64,000 nucleotides of DNA from Anas platyrhynchos (Eukaryota; Chordata; Aves; Anseriformes; Anatidae): NCBI RefSeq assembly GCF_047663525.1, contig NC_092590.1, forward strand, positions 10,684,001 to 10,748,000, in the 5' to 3' direction. Each line of letters opens with the position of its first letter. Position 1 is the stretch's first letter. The position numbers and the translations under genes were made by a program. Below are positions 12,241 to 23,765 of the stretch, one piece after another. Under the pieces are notes generated by a model. That model ran no database searches. It worked only from the letters and a program-made list of their open reading frames with translations, and was not told the origin of the DNA.

Positions 12241-15200
12241 AGATGAATTTTGTAGTTTGGGATTGGTGACATGATTAGCTATTAATCTAGTGCCAAGAAT
12301 TTCACATCTACCTTCCCTGAGGTGTTACTACGAATTGCTATTATAGTTTTCTCTAAAGATCTGACTTCTCTCCTAGAAATTTTTGCACACAACCAGTGAA
12401 GTGCAGGGGTGTTCTGAAGCCATCTGCTGATCTTTATACGGTATCTCTATAAATAGCCAGCGCAGCCACTGCATCCTCTGCTTAGTGCTTATGTCAGCAT
12501 TAATGTGACATAAAATAAATTGTCTCTGGAAGATACCAGGTCCTTAAGGCAACAGATTTTGGATGTCTTGCTTCACCTTCCTATCTTTTACTAAAATACA
12601 TTTCAGTCATGTCCAACTGATAAGGGGTGATGAATATGATTTTTATGGTAACCTGCACTTAAAGTTAGACAGAGGGGAGTTGTTAAAATGCTGCTTGATC
12701 CATACTAACCCAGATGGGTACACTGCCATGCTCTTTCATGTAGAAACTGAAATCACCTTCTGTTTTGGGGAATAGAAGTACTGTTTGGTTGGGAGGAATT
12801 CTCTTTCTTATGCTGAATGAAAATGTTGGAGCAGCACTGCAACTGGTTCAGCAGATGGAGTGAGCAGTTGATTCTTCTTCCACGTTGGTGTAAATCTGGA
12901 GTTATGCTGTAAAGCCAACAGGCCAGCCACTCCTCTAGTCAAAGCAGGAGAAGATTTGCCTTGTACTGATGTCAGGGGCACTTGATCAAGGTGAAGCACC
13001 CAGATATGAGCTTGGTGCCTCATTCTGTTTTTCTAGTTTTGCAAATCAAAGATCAGGATAACTGTATTTTAAGAGGCAGTTGCCTTCTCCCTGTGATTTA
13101 AAAAAAAATAAATAAAAAAATAATAAAAATTAAAAAAAATATTTTAAATGTTAATTTCCATTACTTTTATTTTAAGGTATTCTGTTCTGCATTGCCTGCC
13201 AGCCAACACAGCCATAAAGTACTGCCAGAACACTCTGTATTAAGGAAGATCAGATAATCCATATTCTGGTAGGTCATCTGATCAGTCAGGAAATGATAAC
13301 CAGATTCTGTAATATACATATCCAGGGAGACACTACACAGAACAGCAACAAATTTATACAATTGCAGAAAACATTTTAAAGCACTGTCAGGAATAGGGAT
13401 AGCTGTGCTGACTGTGCTTACTGCTCATTTGTGTTTCCCCCCCCCCCACCCACCCAAAGTAACAGTATTTGACCTAAATGATATACCATAGTACCCTTTG
13501 TTTGATAAGCACAAGAGAAAGAGCTATTTTTTCAATTTTCCTTTTTGGGGTGCTCTTAAAAATAACCTAGGTTTATTTTTAAGAAGTTTTTACTAGGCAC
13601 TTGTTCACTACTTCTGCTACTTAAATTCATAAACGTGATATCTGAACATAAAACCTGTGCAGAATGTGGTAAAACCTGGTTGCTAACCCAAATGTATTTT
13701 AATCTCTTTTGCAGCAGCGTACTGTGACAGTATTGAATTTTCAGTTGCCTGACCATTTCCTGATTAGAGAAGCTAAGGAGCAAAGGTCATTTGTTAAAAA
13801 GGAGAATGCAACAAGCTTCCTTCACACTTGCATGCTGAGACCTCTCTGCTAAAGTCTGCTTACGGCTCATCTTCAGAGGGCATTAGTGCACACGGGGGCG
13901 AGCAAGCTTTTGTACGTGTATCTATGTCTTGTCTGTTTGGCTTTTGTGCCAACTTCAAAGCCATCTGCTCTGGAGTAGAAAAGCCTGCCTAACAGACTAA
14001 GGCAGCTGCCATCGAAGTTTTTGCGTGCTGATCTCTCAGCTACTTCTCCTGTAACCTTGGATGACCATCTCTTCTAGGTAAAGAGGGAGAACATTAATCT
14101 CTGGCTTAGAATCTGATAAATTGTGGGTTTCCCCTAAGCATACATGACAAGTATATCACTCCTGAGTGAAATCGTATGACTGAGAACCTGGCAGCATGCA
14201 CTAGAGACAGGCACTGCTCTGTTCAGCTCAGCACTGTGCTATCATATGGGCTGTACTCCCTCCATCGCTGCACGGCTCTCATCAAGTTGCCATCCTATCC
14301 CTAGAACTGCTTTTGTGCTGCCTCTGATCACTAAAACAACTGTGCAGCACAAACAAGATATGTGTTCGTAGAGCTTTATCATCAAGTGCTGCTTGACTTT
14401 AGCCCTGATTGCTTCCCAGTATATTCACAGCAAGCTGTAGGGAGATTTCAGCTGAGAGTAGAAATTTGTCCAGAAAGACCAACATATGCTTCCCTCTATT
14501 AGCCAGGGGAAGTGATTTCTATCCAGTGATAGAAAATCATTACTCTGTGTTTTACTCTTGCTTTATGTAACTAGCTTAGATGCCAGTGTACCAGAGTAAG
14601 ACCTTTGTGGACCTTCCCCCGCATGCAGGTGAACATGCAATAGCTAAATGTATGTGAATCAGGGCTCAAATGTTCACTCAAGCTAAATATATCACTGCAG
14701 CGTTGTTTGAGGTGTCAGACACTAAGCTCATATGAGACTGCTTTTTTCCGTACAAACCCATTCGAACATTTTCATCAGGCTTGCCACCATTCACAAAAAA
14801 AACAGCCCAAAGCACAGACTGTTTTTCCTTTGCTTTCCCTTTAGCAACCTGGACTTAGCGAGACCACTGATCCCAGCTCAGACGGAGTAACCCATCTCAC
14901 AGGTCTTCATATTGAAAGACAGCAGGGAGTTTCCAGTACCTCACTTACCTCTGTGAGACCCCAAAAGACTCAATTGCTCTGGAAACTTTGCTTTTCCTTG
15001 TAAATGGGAAGCGTTTTTTTATTTATTTTTTTTTATGGCCACCTGGTGAAGCTTGTTTTATATACAATTCATACATTACCGTGACTTGTCTAAAATAAGA
15101 AGCAAATTATTGTAGGCCTCTCCGCGTAGTCAGTGATGAACAGAGGAACTGAGGCTTTGGGTGGGTTTAATCCCCTATTTGCTGACTATACAAGGAACCC

Positions 15201-18111
15201 ACACTCCTAGTTTAAGCAGCTTGATCACATTTCTGGCATTAATTGGGATGAAATGCTGAGTGGTAAACCTTGAAGTCTGGCCAGAGAGGCATTCAACTGC
15301 TTTAATGAGTCTACCTTGAGTCTTTTCAGCCTGAGAAATCAGGCGGGGAGATCTATAAAATTTCTCTGACAAAGTGAATGTTCTGGGGTTGGGCCCTTGG
15401 GGATATTTGCTGTTGCAGAAGTGGCCACATTGGGATGAAATAAAAAGCACAAGGAAGGGTACCCAGCTTGACAATTCAAAGCTGGCTCAGATGCCTCTGT
15501 GCTATGTGCTGCCCTGCAGCTACAAACTGCTATAGGTGTTACTAGTGTCACCGCACAGCACCCTTTTGTGTCACCTACACCTGCATTAATAGCATAGGAA
15601 AAATAGCAATTACCAGAGTGTGGCCAAAAAAATAATTCCGTGTGGTTCCTTATTAATTGTACGCTTCTGTAAAGTTTATTAGTTTGGGTAAAATTCAGCA
15701 AAAAGTTTAACCAGGAAAAGAGGAGAAACAGTTGTTAGTATTTAAATTTTCTGAAATGGGTGTGGGTTTGTTTTGCTTTGCGTTTTAGGTCTTGATTCAC
15801 AGGAGAACCTGGAAATGATGCACAGACAGGAGGGAGAAGTGCTGTCTCCAATTCCTCTCCTCATGATGACTCCCCAAAGCAGAAGATGACCCGCGCTCAA
15901 TTCCTCCATGCCGGACCTGAGCAGGGATTTCAGGCCGTGGTCCCATCTGTCCTGAGAGTGCCCTTTGCACCAGCCTGCTCTGGCTTAGGCCACTCTTTGT
16001 CTCCCATATTAAAGTTGTCCTGGTTTTCTAAACACCCACAGGGCCAAAGAGGGCGTGTGGGGAGCAGTGGGTTGGGTTGCTGCCCTTTGGGGTGGAGGAC
16101 CATCAGCCAGGTGCCTGCATCACACCGGGCCCTCATCCTCACAGTAGTGTCTCAGTGTCAGTGGGCCCTCGGGACTTCAGGCCCTACTAAATTTCCTTTC
16201 CTCTGATGTAAATGCAGCTTCAGCGTGCCAAGATCTGCTTGCCAATGGAGAGCGAAACGTTCCACGTCAGGGCAAGCAGATCATTTGCCTGGCACAGCAG
16301 TGACGCTCCAGTGCTTTAACATTTCAGCTGGAGGAAGCAACGTTTGGTGTCTTCCAGCTGCCCTGGGATGATTTTTCCTCCCTCTGCTTTCTCAGGAAGA
16401 AGCTCTGGAGCAGCAGAGAGGGACACAGGACTCGGGGCAGTGCTGCAGGGCTGAGGCTGGCCTCTGGGGCCTGGTCGCTTGGATACGTGGGGTCTGAGTC
16501 AGGGCTGTGCCAGGGTTTTGGTGGGTACCCATTTTCAATCTCGATGTATTTTTGGCCTTCATTTCTTCACAGTGGTCTCCAGAGCAGCTGGCACTTGCCC
16601 CAAATGCACTACAGACCTTGTGCCATCAACAATATTGTCAGCAGTTTGAGCAGTGTATGAGCTGAGACCCTCCTCAGAGGCAGCCCTGGAAGATGGGGCT
16701 GCCACAGACTGCGTAGGGGAGGACTCAGAGGATGGCATAGTAAAAGATGTGGTCAGCCTTGCCTGGCCCGGTGGCCCGGATCTCAGGGATTTGTGAGAGC
16801 TCATCGCTTCCCAGGAAGCGCTCAACACCTCGCAGGATCAGGCCTGCCTGCAGGGAGCCCTCCGAAACCCCGCCGGGAGCTGGAACACCACAGGTGTTTT
16901 ACTGATACTGTGGTAAAGGAAAACGATAGACTTGGAGAGCTTCAGGCTGCTTGGAGAGAAGGAAATAGAAGATGGAAGATAATCCTGTTTTTCCTGAATC
17001 ACTGTTCATTAAAGGAGCCATGGAAAAGACAGAACTATAAGCAAAAACACAGCATAGCTAGAGGCAGAGCAACAGATCTTGTATGTTTTGAGGCTGAATC
17101 TTGAAACTGCAGTTTAATGAAAATTGCATTTTTTTTTCAGCATGAAAAGAACTGCCCGGTTGATGAAGGACATGTCCAGGAGATTACAATCTTCTAGAGA
17201 CTGAATTCATTCATTGCACAAGAATTAGGGCAAAGTAAAACAAAACAAACAAACAAACAAAAAAGACCACCAAAAAAAATAAACCACTCAGACCTGGTGT
17301 TAACACTGCTTTTTGAAGAAACAGTATTAGGTTGAAAGAGATCTTTACCTTCCAAATGAAAAGGTACTTTTGCTCTGGTTAGATACACAAATGCCCATCC
17401 TTAGTGTGCCCCACTAAAATGGTAACAGGTTATGTTTGTATGCATTTATGTTGAAAGTACACCTTTGACTATAAACTCTTTTAGACAGGTTGTCCTCCTG
17501 TACCACAGTAGAAAAATGCAGTTTCTCTAAGACAAAATTGTGTAAAATTTTGTGTAACAACTCTTAACATTTCTCCTTCTGAGGCTAGCTGTTACGAGTT
17601 GATGTCATATATATATATATTTGCAAACCATAGACATTCATAGACACACAAGTAAGGATTTCTCATCTCAGTAAGGTTTGGCAAGATTGAGGACAAAATT
17701 CAAAATAAAAATAAATTAAAAAAAAAAAAAAGTTGTCCAATTTAAATAAATCCCTTGCTCTAATATTACTCAGCTTCAGCCAGGCTATCATTTTCCAGCC
17801 TCATAAAACTGTCATGTCATTAGAGTTTTGGGATGATCTCCTTATAAACCTGACCTTTACAATGGATTTTACACCTGGGTTTAAAAACCTCATTCTTGCT
17901 TCCCTTGTCTGATGGCTAAGGTGGGTCGTCAGACAGTAGCTGGTTAGATTTATATTGACTTATTATGCAGCCAACGTCTCACGTGTAATTGTTTAATTTG
18001 TAAGCCAAATGAGCCGGTGAAGAAGCACAGACCTACAGAGAGGGATGTGCGTGACCTTAATTCTGGGCAGGCAGATCGCAGGCAGTTCCTAAGGGTGTTT
18101 ATTGAACTGCT

Positions 18112-18787
18112 CTATATATAGACGCTCCAGCCTGGAAGAGGCTTCACCCCAGGAGCTGCGTGATCCTCCTTTTCATCACCACGCGGTGCGAGGCACTTTA
18201 GCTGGCTGTTACTGTAAGCCCGGGGAGAAATACCCACGAGTCGCTTTCGGCACGAACCACTGCTCAGTGACCAAACATAGGCCCCCCGGCAGGGAGGTGG
18301 GCGCAATCAGCAGGGATTGCTTTTCACCTGCTCCTCCAAACACGTTGCTTGAACCCTGCGAGCAAATTAAGCCTAGCCCGATGCTGGCAGTTCTCCACGG
18401 CATGGCAATTTCATGTTATGGGCTCATGGTACGAGATGCACGATTTATGGTTTAGGTGCACAGTTGCCCGTAGAGGCTGTTGTATGGAAAAGTGTTGTTG
18501 CCTTCTGCGATGTAGTTGATCACACAAAGGGCTGATATTACCCAATGCAAATCCAGCCCAGCTGCTTGTGTTTCTAATTCTAAAGTGAGGGAAAACCAGC
18601 AAAACTGCTTTATGTTTCCATCTGATGGCCACCAGCCAGCTAAAAATAGATATTTTTCAAAACTATGCATTTAATCCAGTTGTGCCAAGTAACTATTCCT
18701 TGTTTTCCCATGTCCAAACATCTTGAACTAGGAAGAAGACTGATTTTGAGCCTGAACCTCTCAGTTTGAGGCTACCTCTATAAATAA
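18112..18787. promoter_or_regulatory. group of three perfect MEF2-type motifs
   Basis: CTATATATAG at 18112-18121, CTAAAAATAG at 18640-18649 and CTATAAATAA at 18778-18787 all fit the MEF2 consensus YTA(W)4TAR. An E-box, CATCTG at 18619-18624, lies 15 bp before the second. The group is about 5 kb upstream of C4orf54, a gene reported as muscle-enriched in mammals. Such AT-rich motifs also occur by chance (others at 12447 and near 19574), so an enhancer role is only an inference. Confidence 0.25.
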
Positions 18788-21624
18788 TTGGTTTAATGTA
18801 ATTTTAATGAATGGCCATAAATCAGTTCTGTTACCCCCCTCCCAAGCTTGGCTGATAACACTGACGGAAAGGTCACGGTTTCGGGTTTTGTGGCAATCAT
18901 TTCCACAGTTCCAATAATCAGATACATCTGTGGGTCTCGAGTTACCCGATAATGCTGCACAAAGAATAGGGTCACTGCTGAAAGTTCAGCTCCAAAGACG
19001 GGCCCGTGATGGTCAACTTCAGCGAGCTGGAAGATGTGATCCTGTGGAAGGGAGACCCCCAGAGACCTGGGAGAAGGAGCGGTAAGGTTTAGATCAGTCA
19101 GTGTAACTCCACTTAAAGTGGCATAAACATGCAGTCTGTAGGCCCTCAAAAGATAAGGAAGTTATGAGGTGAGAAACAACACCTTGGGTCATGCTTGGAG
19201 ATCAGTTACAAATTCTGCATCGCTTATACTGACAAAGAACTTGGGGGCTCAGCACAATCACATTTGTGGGGAATTTTAATTAAAAATGGGACAATGAAGG
19301 GAGCACATGCTTGCAGTAGGGCATGAGCTGAAGGACACGGCCACGCCAATGTGAAAGAGGCAGATGATACTCAGCGGTGTGTACGTGGGTCACAAAGTCA
19401 TCCTTCCCTTCTCACCAGGGGTGAGGATCCACCTTGCACCTTGTGGCCACTTCTTCGCACTGGAGGAGATGACCCGGGGAAGCTGCACAGTCTCTGCAAG
19501 CAGACATTTGTCAGGGCAGGCTGGGCAGACACCTGTCGGGATGTTCGTGAAGGCAATAAACTTTATAAGCTTTAATAATAAAAATAAACCAAACAAACTT
19601 TATTCAGCCCGTGTCTTCAGTTCGTACGTGCGATTGCTGTCTAGGTGTAATGGCCACCAGCATATTCTCTTGCATCCGTGACACTGGAGACACAGTCTAT
19701 CCTGCCATTTGTAAAACTCAGCCTGGATTTAATTTAGTTCATCTGGGTAGCAGACACCCCATATAAATACACAAACTCATATTTAGCCTGTGTTTGCAGC
19801 ATGGCTGTAAAATACCCAAGAAATCCAAGCTTGTTCTGGGATTACTGTCATGCTTGTTTGTTTTGGCACAAGATTTTGGGGTCTGGAAAAGAAGGATGGG
19901 TAGTGCGGGGGTGGACCTGATTTAAAAATATATGCATCTTCTGCAGACCTTGTAAGGTAGCCAGTGTGAGCTGACTATAGCTAGGGCCAGAGAGAGGTGG
20001 GTTGGTTTTTTTTTGGAGGGAGGAGGATTTGGTTTGTTTAACAAGAGCTTCAGCCCCTGATTCTGCAGGGGCTCGGTTACACAGGAGCATGTCACAGAGC
20101 GCAAGGCCCCACTTGGCTTACATTTGCAGGTTGAGCCCCTAAATCTCTCCAACAGGCTCAGGATGGGGAGGAAAAGATCCCCTCGGCTTGCACAGCCCTG
20201 CGTATTCACAGTGGCTGCCCCCTACCCATGCTGATTTTCACTTAGGGCTCGGCACTGCGTCAGCCAGGCCCTCGCTAAATGCAAAGAGACAAAAGTTTTA
20301 GTGCAAGCTGCGCAAGTCTTGGGCTCGTTCCACTTGGGTGTGTTAGGAAGTTTCCATACAAAGCACATTTGTGGGTATTGTATTTTCTTTTAATGTATCT
20401 GGTAGCACTCGGAGATTTATAATATGCACCAGGCTTTGCCATTATTGCTAAACCACAGGCGCTGTTTTTTCTCAAAGTGGCTCCTTTTCGCTCCTCCTCA
20501 GTCACTATTTCTGAGGGCAAATCAGAATGCTATTTTTGGTTTTCTTTTCTCTTTAAGATATACCTAAACTCCAGCCAAAGCAATTTGTTGTGATTTCAGA
20601 GAGAAGAAAGATGGTGCCTACCATGAAGCCCATTTTGACAATGCACAATGTGACCAAAAAATTGCTAAGAGAGAAGTCAAATCCAGCAGTATTCAAATTA
20701 TTATCCAAAATAGACTATTCTGCTAAAAGGAAAGCTTCTTCCTGTATCATTCTTCACCTCTCTCCAAACCTCCAGTGAAATGAAGTCTCTTGCTGTGTGC
20801 ACAGCAGGCAGCAGAATCCTTCTGCGATTTCATTCTCTGCAAAACCCATCATTTCTTTCAATGTGAGAAACTTAACCAACTTAACCTCTTCTGCAGGCCA
20901 TCTTCCCTGCTGGAACCGCTTCTTCCTTCTCTGTGCAAATAATATTCTCATTTTCCTTCTGCACTGACCTGATTTTACTAACTTTGTTACTTGCATTCCT
21001 ACTTCAGCTCTTAAAAACTGTGACACCACTGTAAGAACTAAAACGTGTAGTGTGGTATTACCATCTCTTACTGTTAATAAACAAAAATTGATATTTTGCC
21101 TTTCCCTATTCAGGGCAGGCTCAACTAATCCATTCTCCTCCCTCTACTCTCCTGCCCACGTGCTCACTAAAGGAACCTTGATGCCTTCTGCACAGCCCCC
21201 TTTAACATCTTAATTCTGCCTTTAATCCCTCTTCTTAAATCCCTTTTCAATCCCACTCTGGCCCCGCTTCCCTGAGTGATGTATTTAAGGTGCAAAGATA
21301 ACTCAGTCTGCCTGATTTTAATCCAGCACCTTTACACCAGCTCTGCCACGGGCGTCCTCGTTCTGAACAAAGAACCAAAACGTGGCATACCTGTCACACT
21401 GAGAAAGGCATCCCACATACGGATTTTATTTGACTTTTGGGACAGCTTCATGACAGATTTGGATATAGAAATCATAGACACTGGCACCTTTAAGGACCCA
21501 GAGATAATTAACGGTGAAAACAAAGGAGTAATCAGTGTTAATAAATGCCTCAGCCAAATGTGATTAGAAGAGTAAGGCTGACGTACATTTACTACTGATT
21601 TCCAACACTATTAGGTAAAATTGA

Positions 21625-21970
21625 TCATAGAATCATAGAATCATAGAATATCCTGAGTTGGAAGGGACCCTTAAGGATCATCAAGTCCAACTCTTGACAC
21701 CGCACAGGTCTACCCAAAAGTTCAGACCATGTGACTAAGTGCACAGTCCAATCTCTTCTTAAATTCAGACAGGCTCGGTGCAGTGACCACTTCCCTGGGG
21801 AGCCTGTTCCAGTGTGCAACCACTCTCTCTGTGAAGAACCCCCTCCTGATGTCAAGCCTAAACTTCCCCTGCCTCAGCTTAACCCCGTTCCCGCGGGTCC
21901 TGTCGCTGGTGTTAATGGAGAAAAGGTCTCCTGCCTCTCGACACCCCCTTACGAGGAAGTTGTAGACTGA
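21625..21970 (-). mobile_element. CR1 non-LTR retroposon, 5'-truncated
   Basis: The plus strand begins with repeated atcatagaatcatagaat, the reverse complement of the CR1 3' tail, followed by ggaagggacccttaaggatc and about 300 bp matching the 3' part of avian CR1, ending near gttgtagactg. The element therefore points leftward and is truncated at its 5' end (right side), the usual state of CR1 copies. The matching reverse-transcriptase tail frame is disrupted. Small open frames here are shadows of the element. Confidence 0.92.
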
Positions 21971-22455
21971 ATAATATTCTCAGTCATTTAGTATTATTGA
22001 TCAGGTTATTAATTTGAGATGAATATGAGATGTTTTTCCAGCAATATCAAAAATGAGATGCTTTGCCAGAATAAAGCAAGAAATTGCTATTTGCAGGCAC
22101 TTGGGATGGAGACACGGCTTTCCTGGTTAATTTTGGTTGGGAGGAAGCAGCTCTGGCACTTCACTTGGTGTAGGGTTTGTCTGGCAACTCCAACAGATGC
22201 AGAAGACCTTTCAGGAACCAAATCCCCAGCTTTCCGAAGCTGTTGAACTGTGATCCTCAGACACAGTACAAGAAATTCAGCCTGCACTGACTCCCCTGAA
22301 CTCACCTGTTTGGCTTGGGTCGGACTGGGGAGCTTTCCGCTAGAAAGGAAACTTTGTTTGTGCTGATAAATGATAATCTGGGGAAGAAACCACAAACAAA
22401 AACAAAGAAAAAAGAGAGAAAGAGAGGAAGAAATACTCTTTTTCCTTTCTTTTTT
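21971..22455. other. intergenic DNA between CR1 and the CTTTT tract
   Basis: No gene or repeat family was recognised. Open frames that appear to span this stretch on the minus strand are mostly made by the adjoining pentanucleotide repeat. Confidence 0.6.
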
Positions 22456-22645
22456 CTTTTCTTTTCTTTTCTTTTCTTTTCTTTTCTTTTCTTTTCTTTT
22501 CTTTTCTTTTCTTTTCTTTTCTTTTCTTTTCTTTTCTTTTCTTTTCTTTTCTTTTCTTTTCTTTTCTTTTCTTTTCTTTTCTTTTCTTTTCTTTTCTTTT
22601 CTTTTCTTTTCTTTTCTTTTCTTTTCTTTTCTTTTCTTTTCTTTT
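22456..22645. repeat. (CTTTT)38 pentanucleotide microsatellite
   Basis: Thirty-eight uninterrupted copies of CTTTT, 190 bp, flanked by short imperfect T/C-rich sequence on the left and a C-run on the right. One strand is entirely pyrimidine. It generates spurious Lys/Glu/Arg-rich frames on the minus strand and Phe/Leu/Ser-rich frames on the plus strand. The tract lies about 1.1 kb upstream of the C4orf54 start codon. Length is likely variable between individuals, and the assembled length may be unreliable. Confidence 0.98.
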
Positions 22646-23110
22646 CCCCCTCCTGCAATACACATGCAGCCATTAGGGCACTTAAGCTGGGCGTTACCGG
22701 CTCTCCTTTTTCAATGGGAGTTAGGACCGGGGTGGCACCATAGGACCCCACAACACCTTAGGGCCGGGGTAAGGATACTGACCTCAATGCCTCGGGCACA
22801 CAGAGGCCAGCAGCTCCTCTGTGGGCAACAGGTGCGGATTTTGTGAGCGTATTTTTGTCATCGGGGGCATAAATGCCCTGTGGTGGAGCTATAGGAACGC
22901 AGCAGGGGTATGTGCATGTGTGCTCCGTGATGGTCTCAGCCTTGGAGAGTGAAAATCCTCAGCCGGCTTTGTAAGGTTGAGATGAAGTGGTCACCACAAG
23001 AAAAGAGCAGGGAAAAAAGAAAAAAATAAAATATAAATAAATAATAATAATAAAAAGGTTTCTGGACCGTATCTGGAAACAAGACCGCGGAAATAGATAA
23101 ATAAAGAGTC
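22646..23110. other. upstream flank of the C4orf54 CpG island
   Basis: Transition from ordinary intergenic sequence to the GC-rich island. A short A/T-rich patch with AATAATAATAATAA-like sequence lies at about 23015-23055. No coding sequence was recognised. Confidence 0.5.
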
Positions 23111-23765
23111 GTGTTTCAGCGCTCGTTTTGGAGGGGAGCTTGGCCAGGGATTTTGGCAGGGGTGCCCGAGCAGCTGCTCCAGCTAAAATCCCGATTGTGC
23201 GGGTCTCGGGGGCCAAGGGCTGATGGATCGCGCATCCTTCGTGCGCCGAAACCCAGCTCCGGAGCGGGGAGACCCCGCCAGGAGAAGGGGGACGGAGAAA
23301 GGAGGGGAGCGGGGTCTGCTCGCAAAACCCCCCGGGGACAAGGAACGATCGGGGCTTCAGACCTGACCCCCCCCAAGTATGAAAGGCCGGGGTTTGGGGA
23401 TCTATTTTTGTCCGGCCGCCAACAAAACCCGAGGTCTCTCTTTCCAGCGAGGGGCTAAAAATACCGCCCTTCTCCCCCCAGCGCCGCCGCCTCTCGCTCC
23501 GGCTGCCGGGGGCAGGGGACGGGGACTTTGGGGGGGGGGGGGGGACGGGGACAAAACCCGGGCAGGCTGCGGGACCCCGGGGCGGGCGGCAGCGGGGCGG
23601 CCCTAGAGCGGGGGGAAAGCGGGGGAAACCCTCGTTTTAGCGCTCGGGGGGCCGGGCGAGCCCCCGCCTCGCCTCCCTGCCCGCCCCGCCGAGGGGAGGG
23701 GGCCGGGGAGGGCGGCCCGGCCGCCCGCCCCCTCGGGCCACTGCCGCGCCCCGCCGGTACCCAGC
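23111..23765 (+). promoter_or_regulatory. C4orf54: CpG-island promoter and 5' UTR of C4orf54
   Basis: GC content and CpG density rise sharply and stay high into the coding region. A MyoD-class E-box CAGCTG is at 23171-23176. Two near-matches to the MEF2 site, CTATTTTTGT at 23402-23411 and CTAAAAATAC at 23455-23464, lie about 300-360 bp before the start codon; the second could also serve as a weak TATA element. A 15-base G run is at 23530-23544. The transcription start itself cannot be read from sequence. Confidence 0.55.

Larger units (their letters stand above)
7206..21610. other. intergenic DNA, no gene recognised
   Basis: Mostly AT-rich DNA with a somewhat GC-richer part near 8,900-10,500. 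Open frames reach 165 codons (minus strand, 9736-10233) but have low-complexity or arbitrary composition and no domain I know. Poly-T (7886-7904), a poly-A run (12196-12238), a C-run (13437-13447) and A-rich stretches near 13,100, 17,230 and 17,715 are present. Perfect MEF2-type motifs occur at 12447-12456 and in a group at 18112-18787. Confidence 0.65.

Noticed and set aside
15339-15701. 120-codon minus-strand frame, considered as a decayed transposon
   Set aside because: No terminal repeats, catalytic motif or family signature could be identified.
16559-16828. Ser/Thr-rich 89-codon minus frame, considered as an exon or pseudogene
   Set aside because: No homologue recognised; composition is compatible with chance.
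22087-22846. Several Lys/Glu- or Phe/Leu-rich frames
   Set aside because: Produced by translation of the (CTTTT)38 microsatellite, whose 5-bp unit keeps all frames open.
1-23000. DAPP1 first exon expected on the minus strand by synteny
   Set aside because: No SH2-domain peptide such as the family WYHG motif was found; the gene probably lies beyond the left edge.
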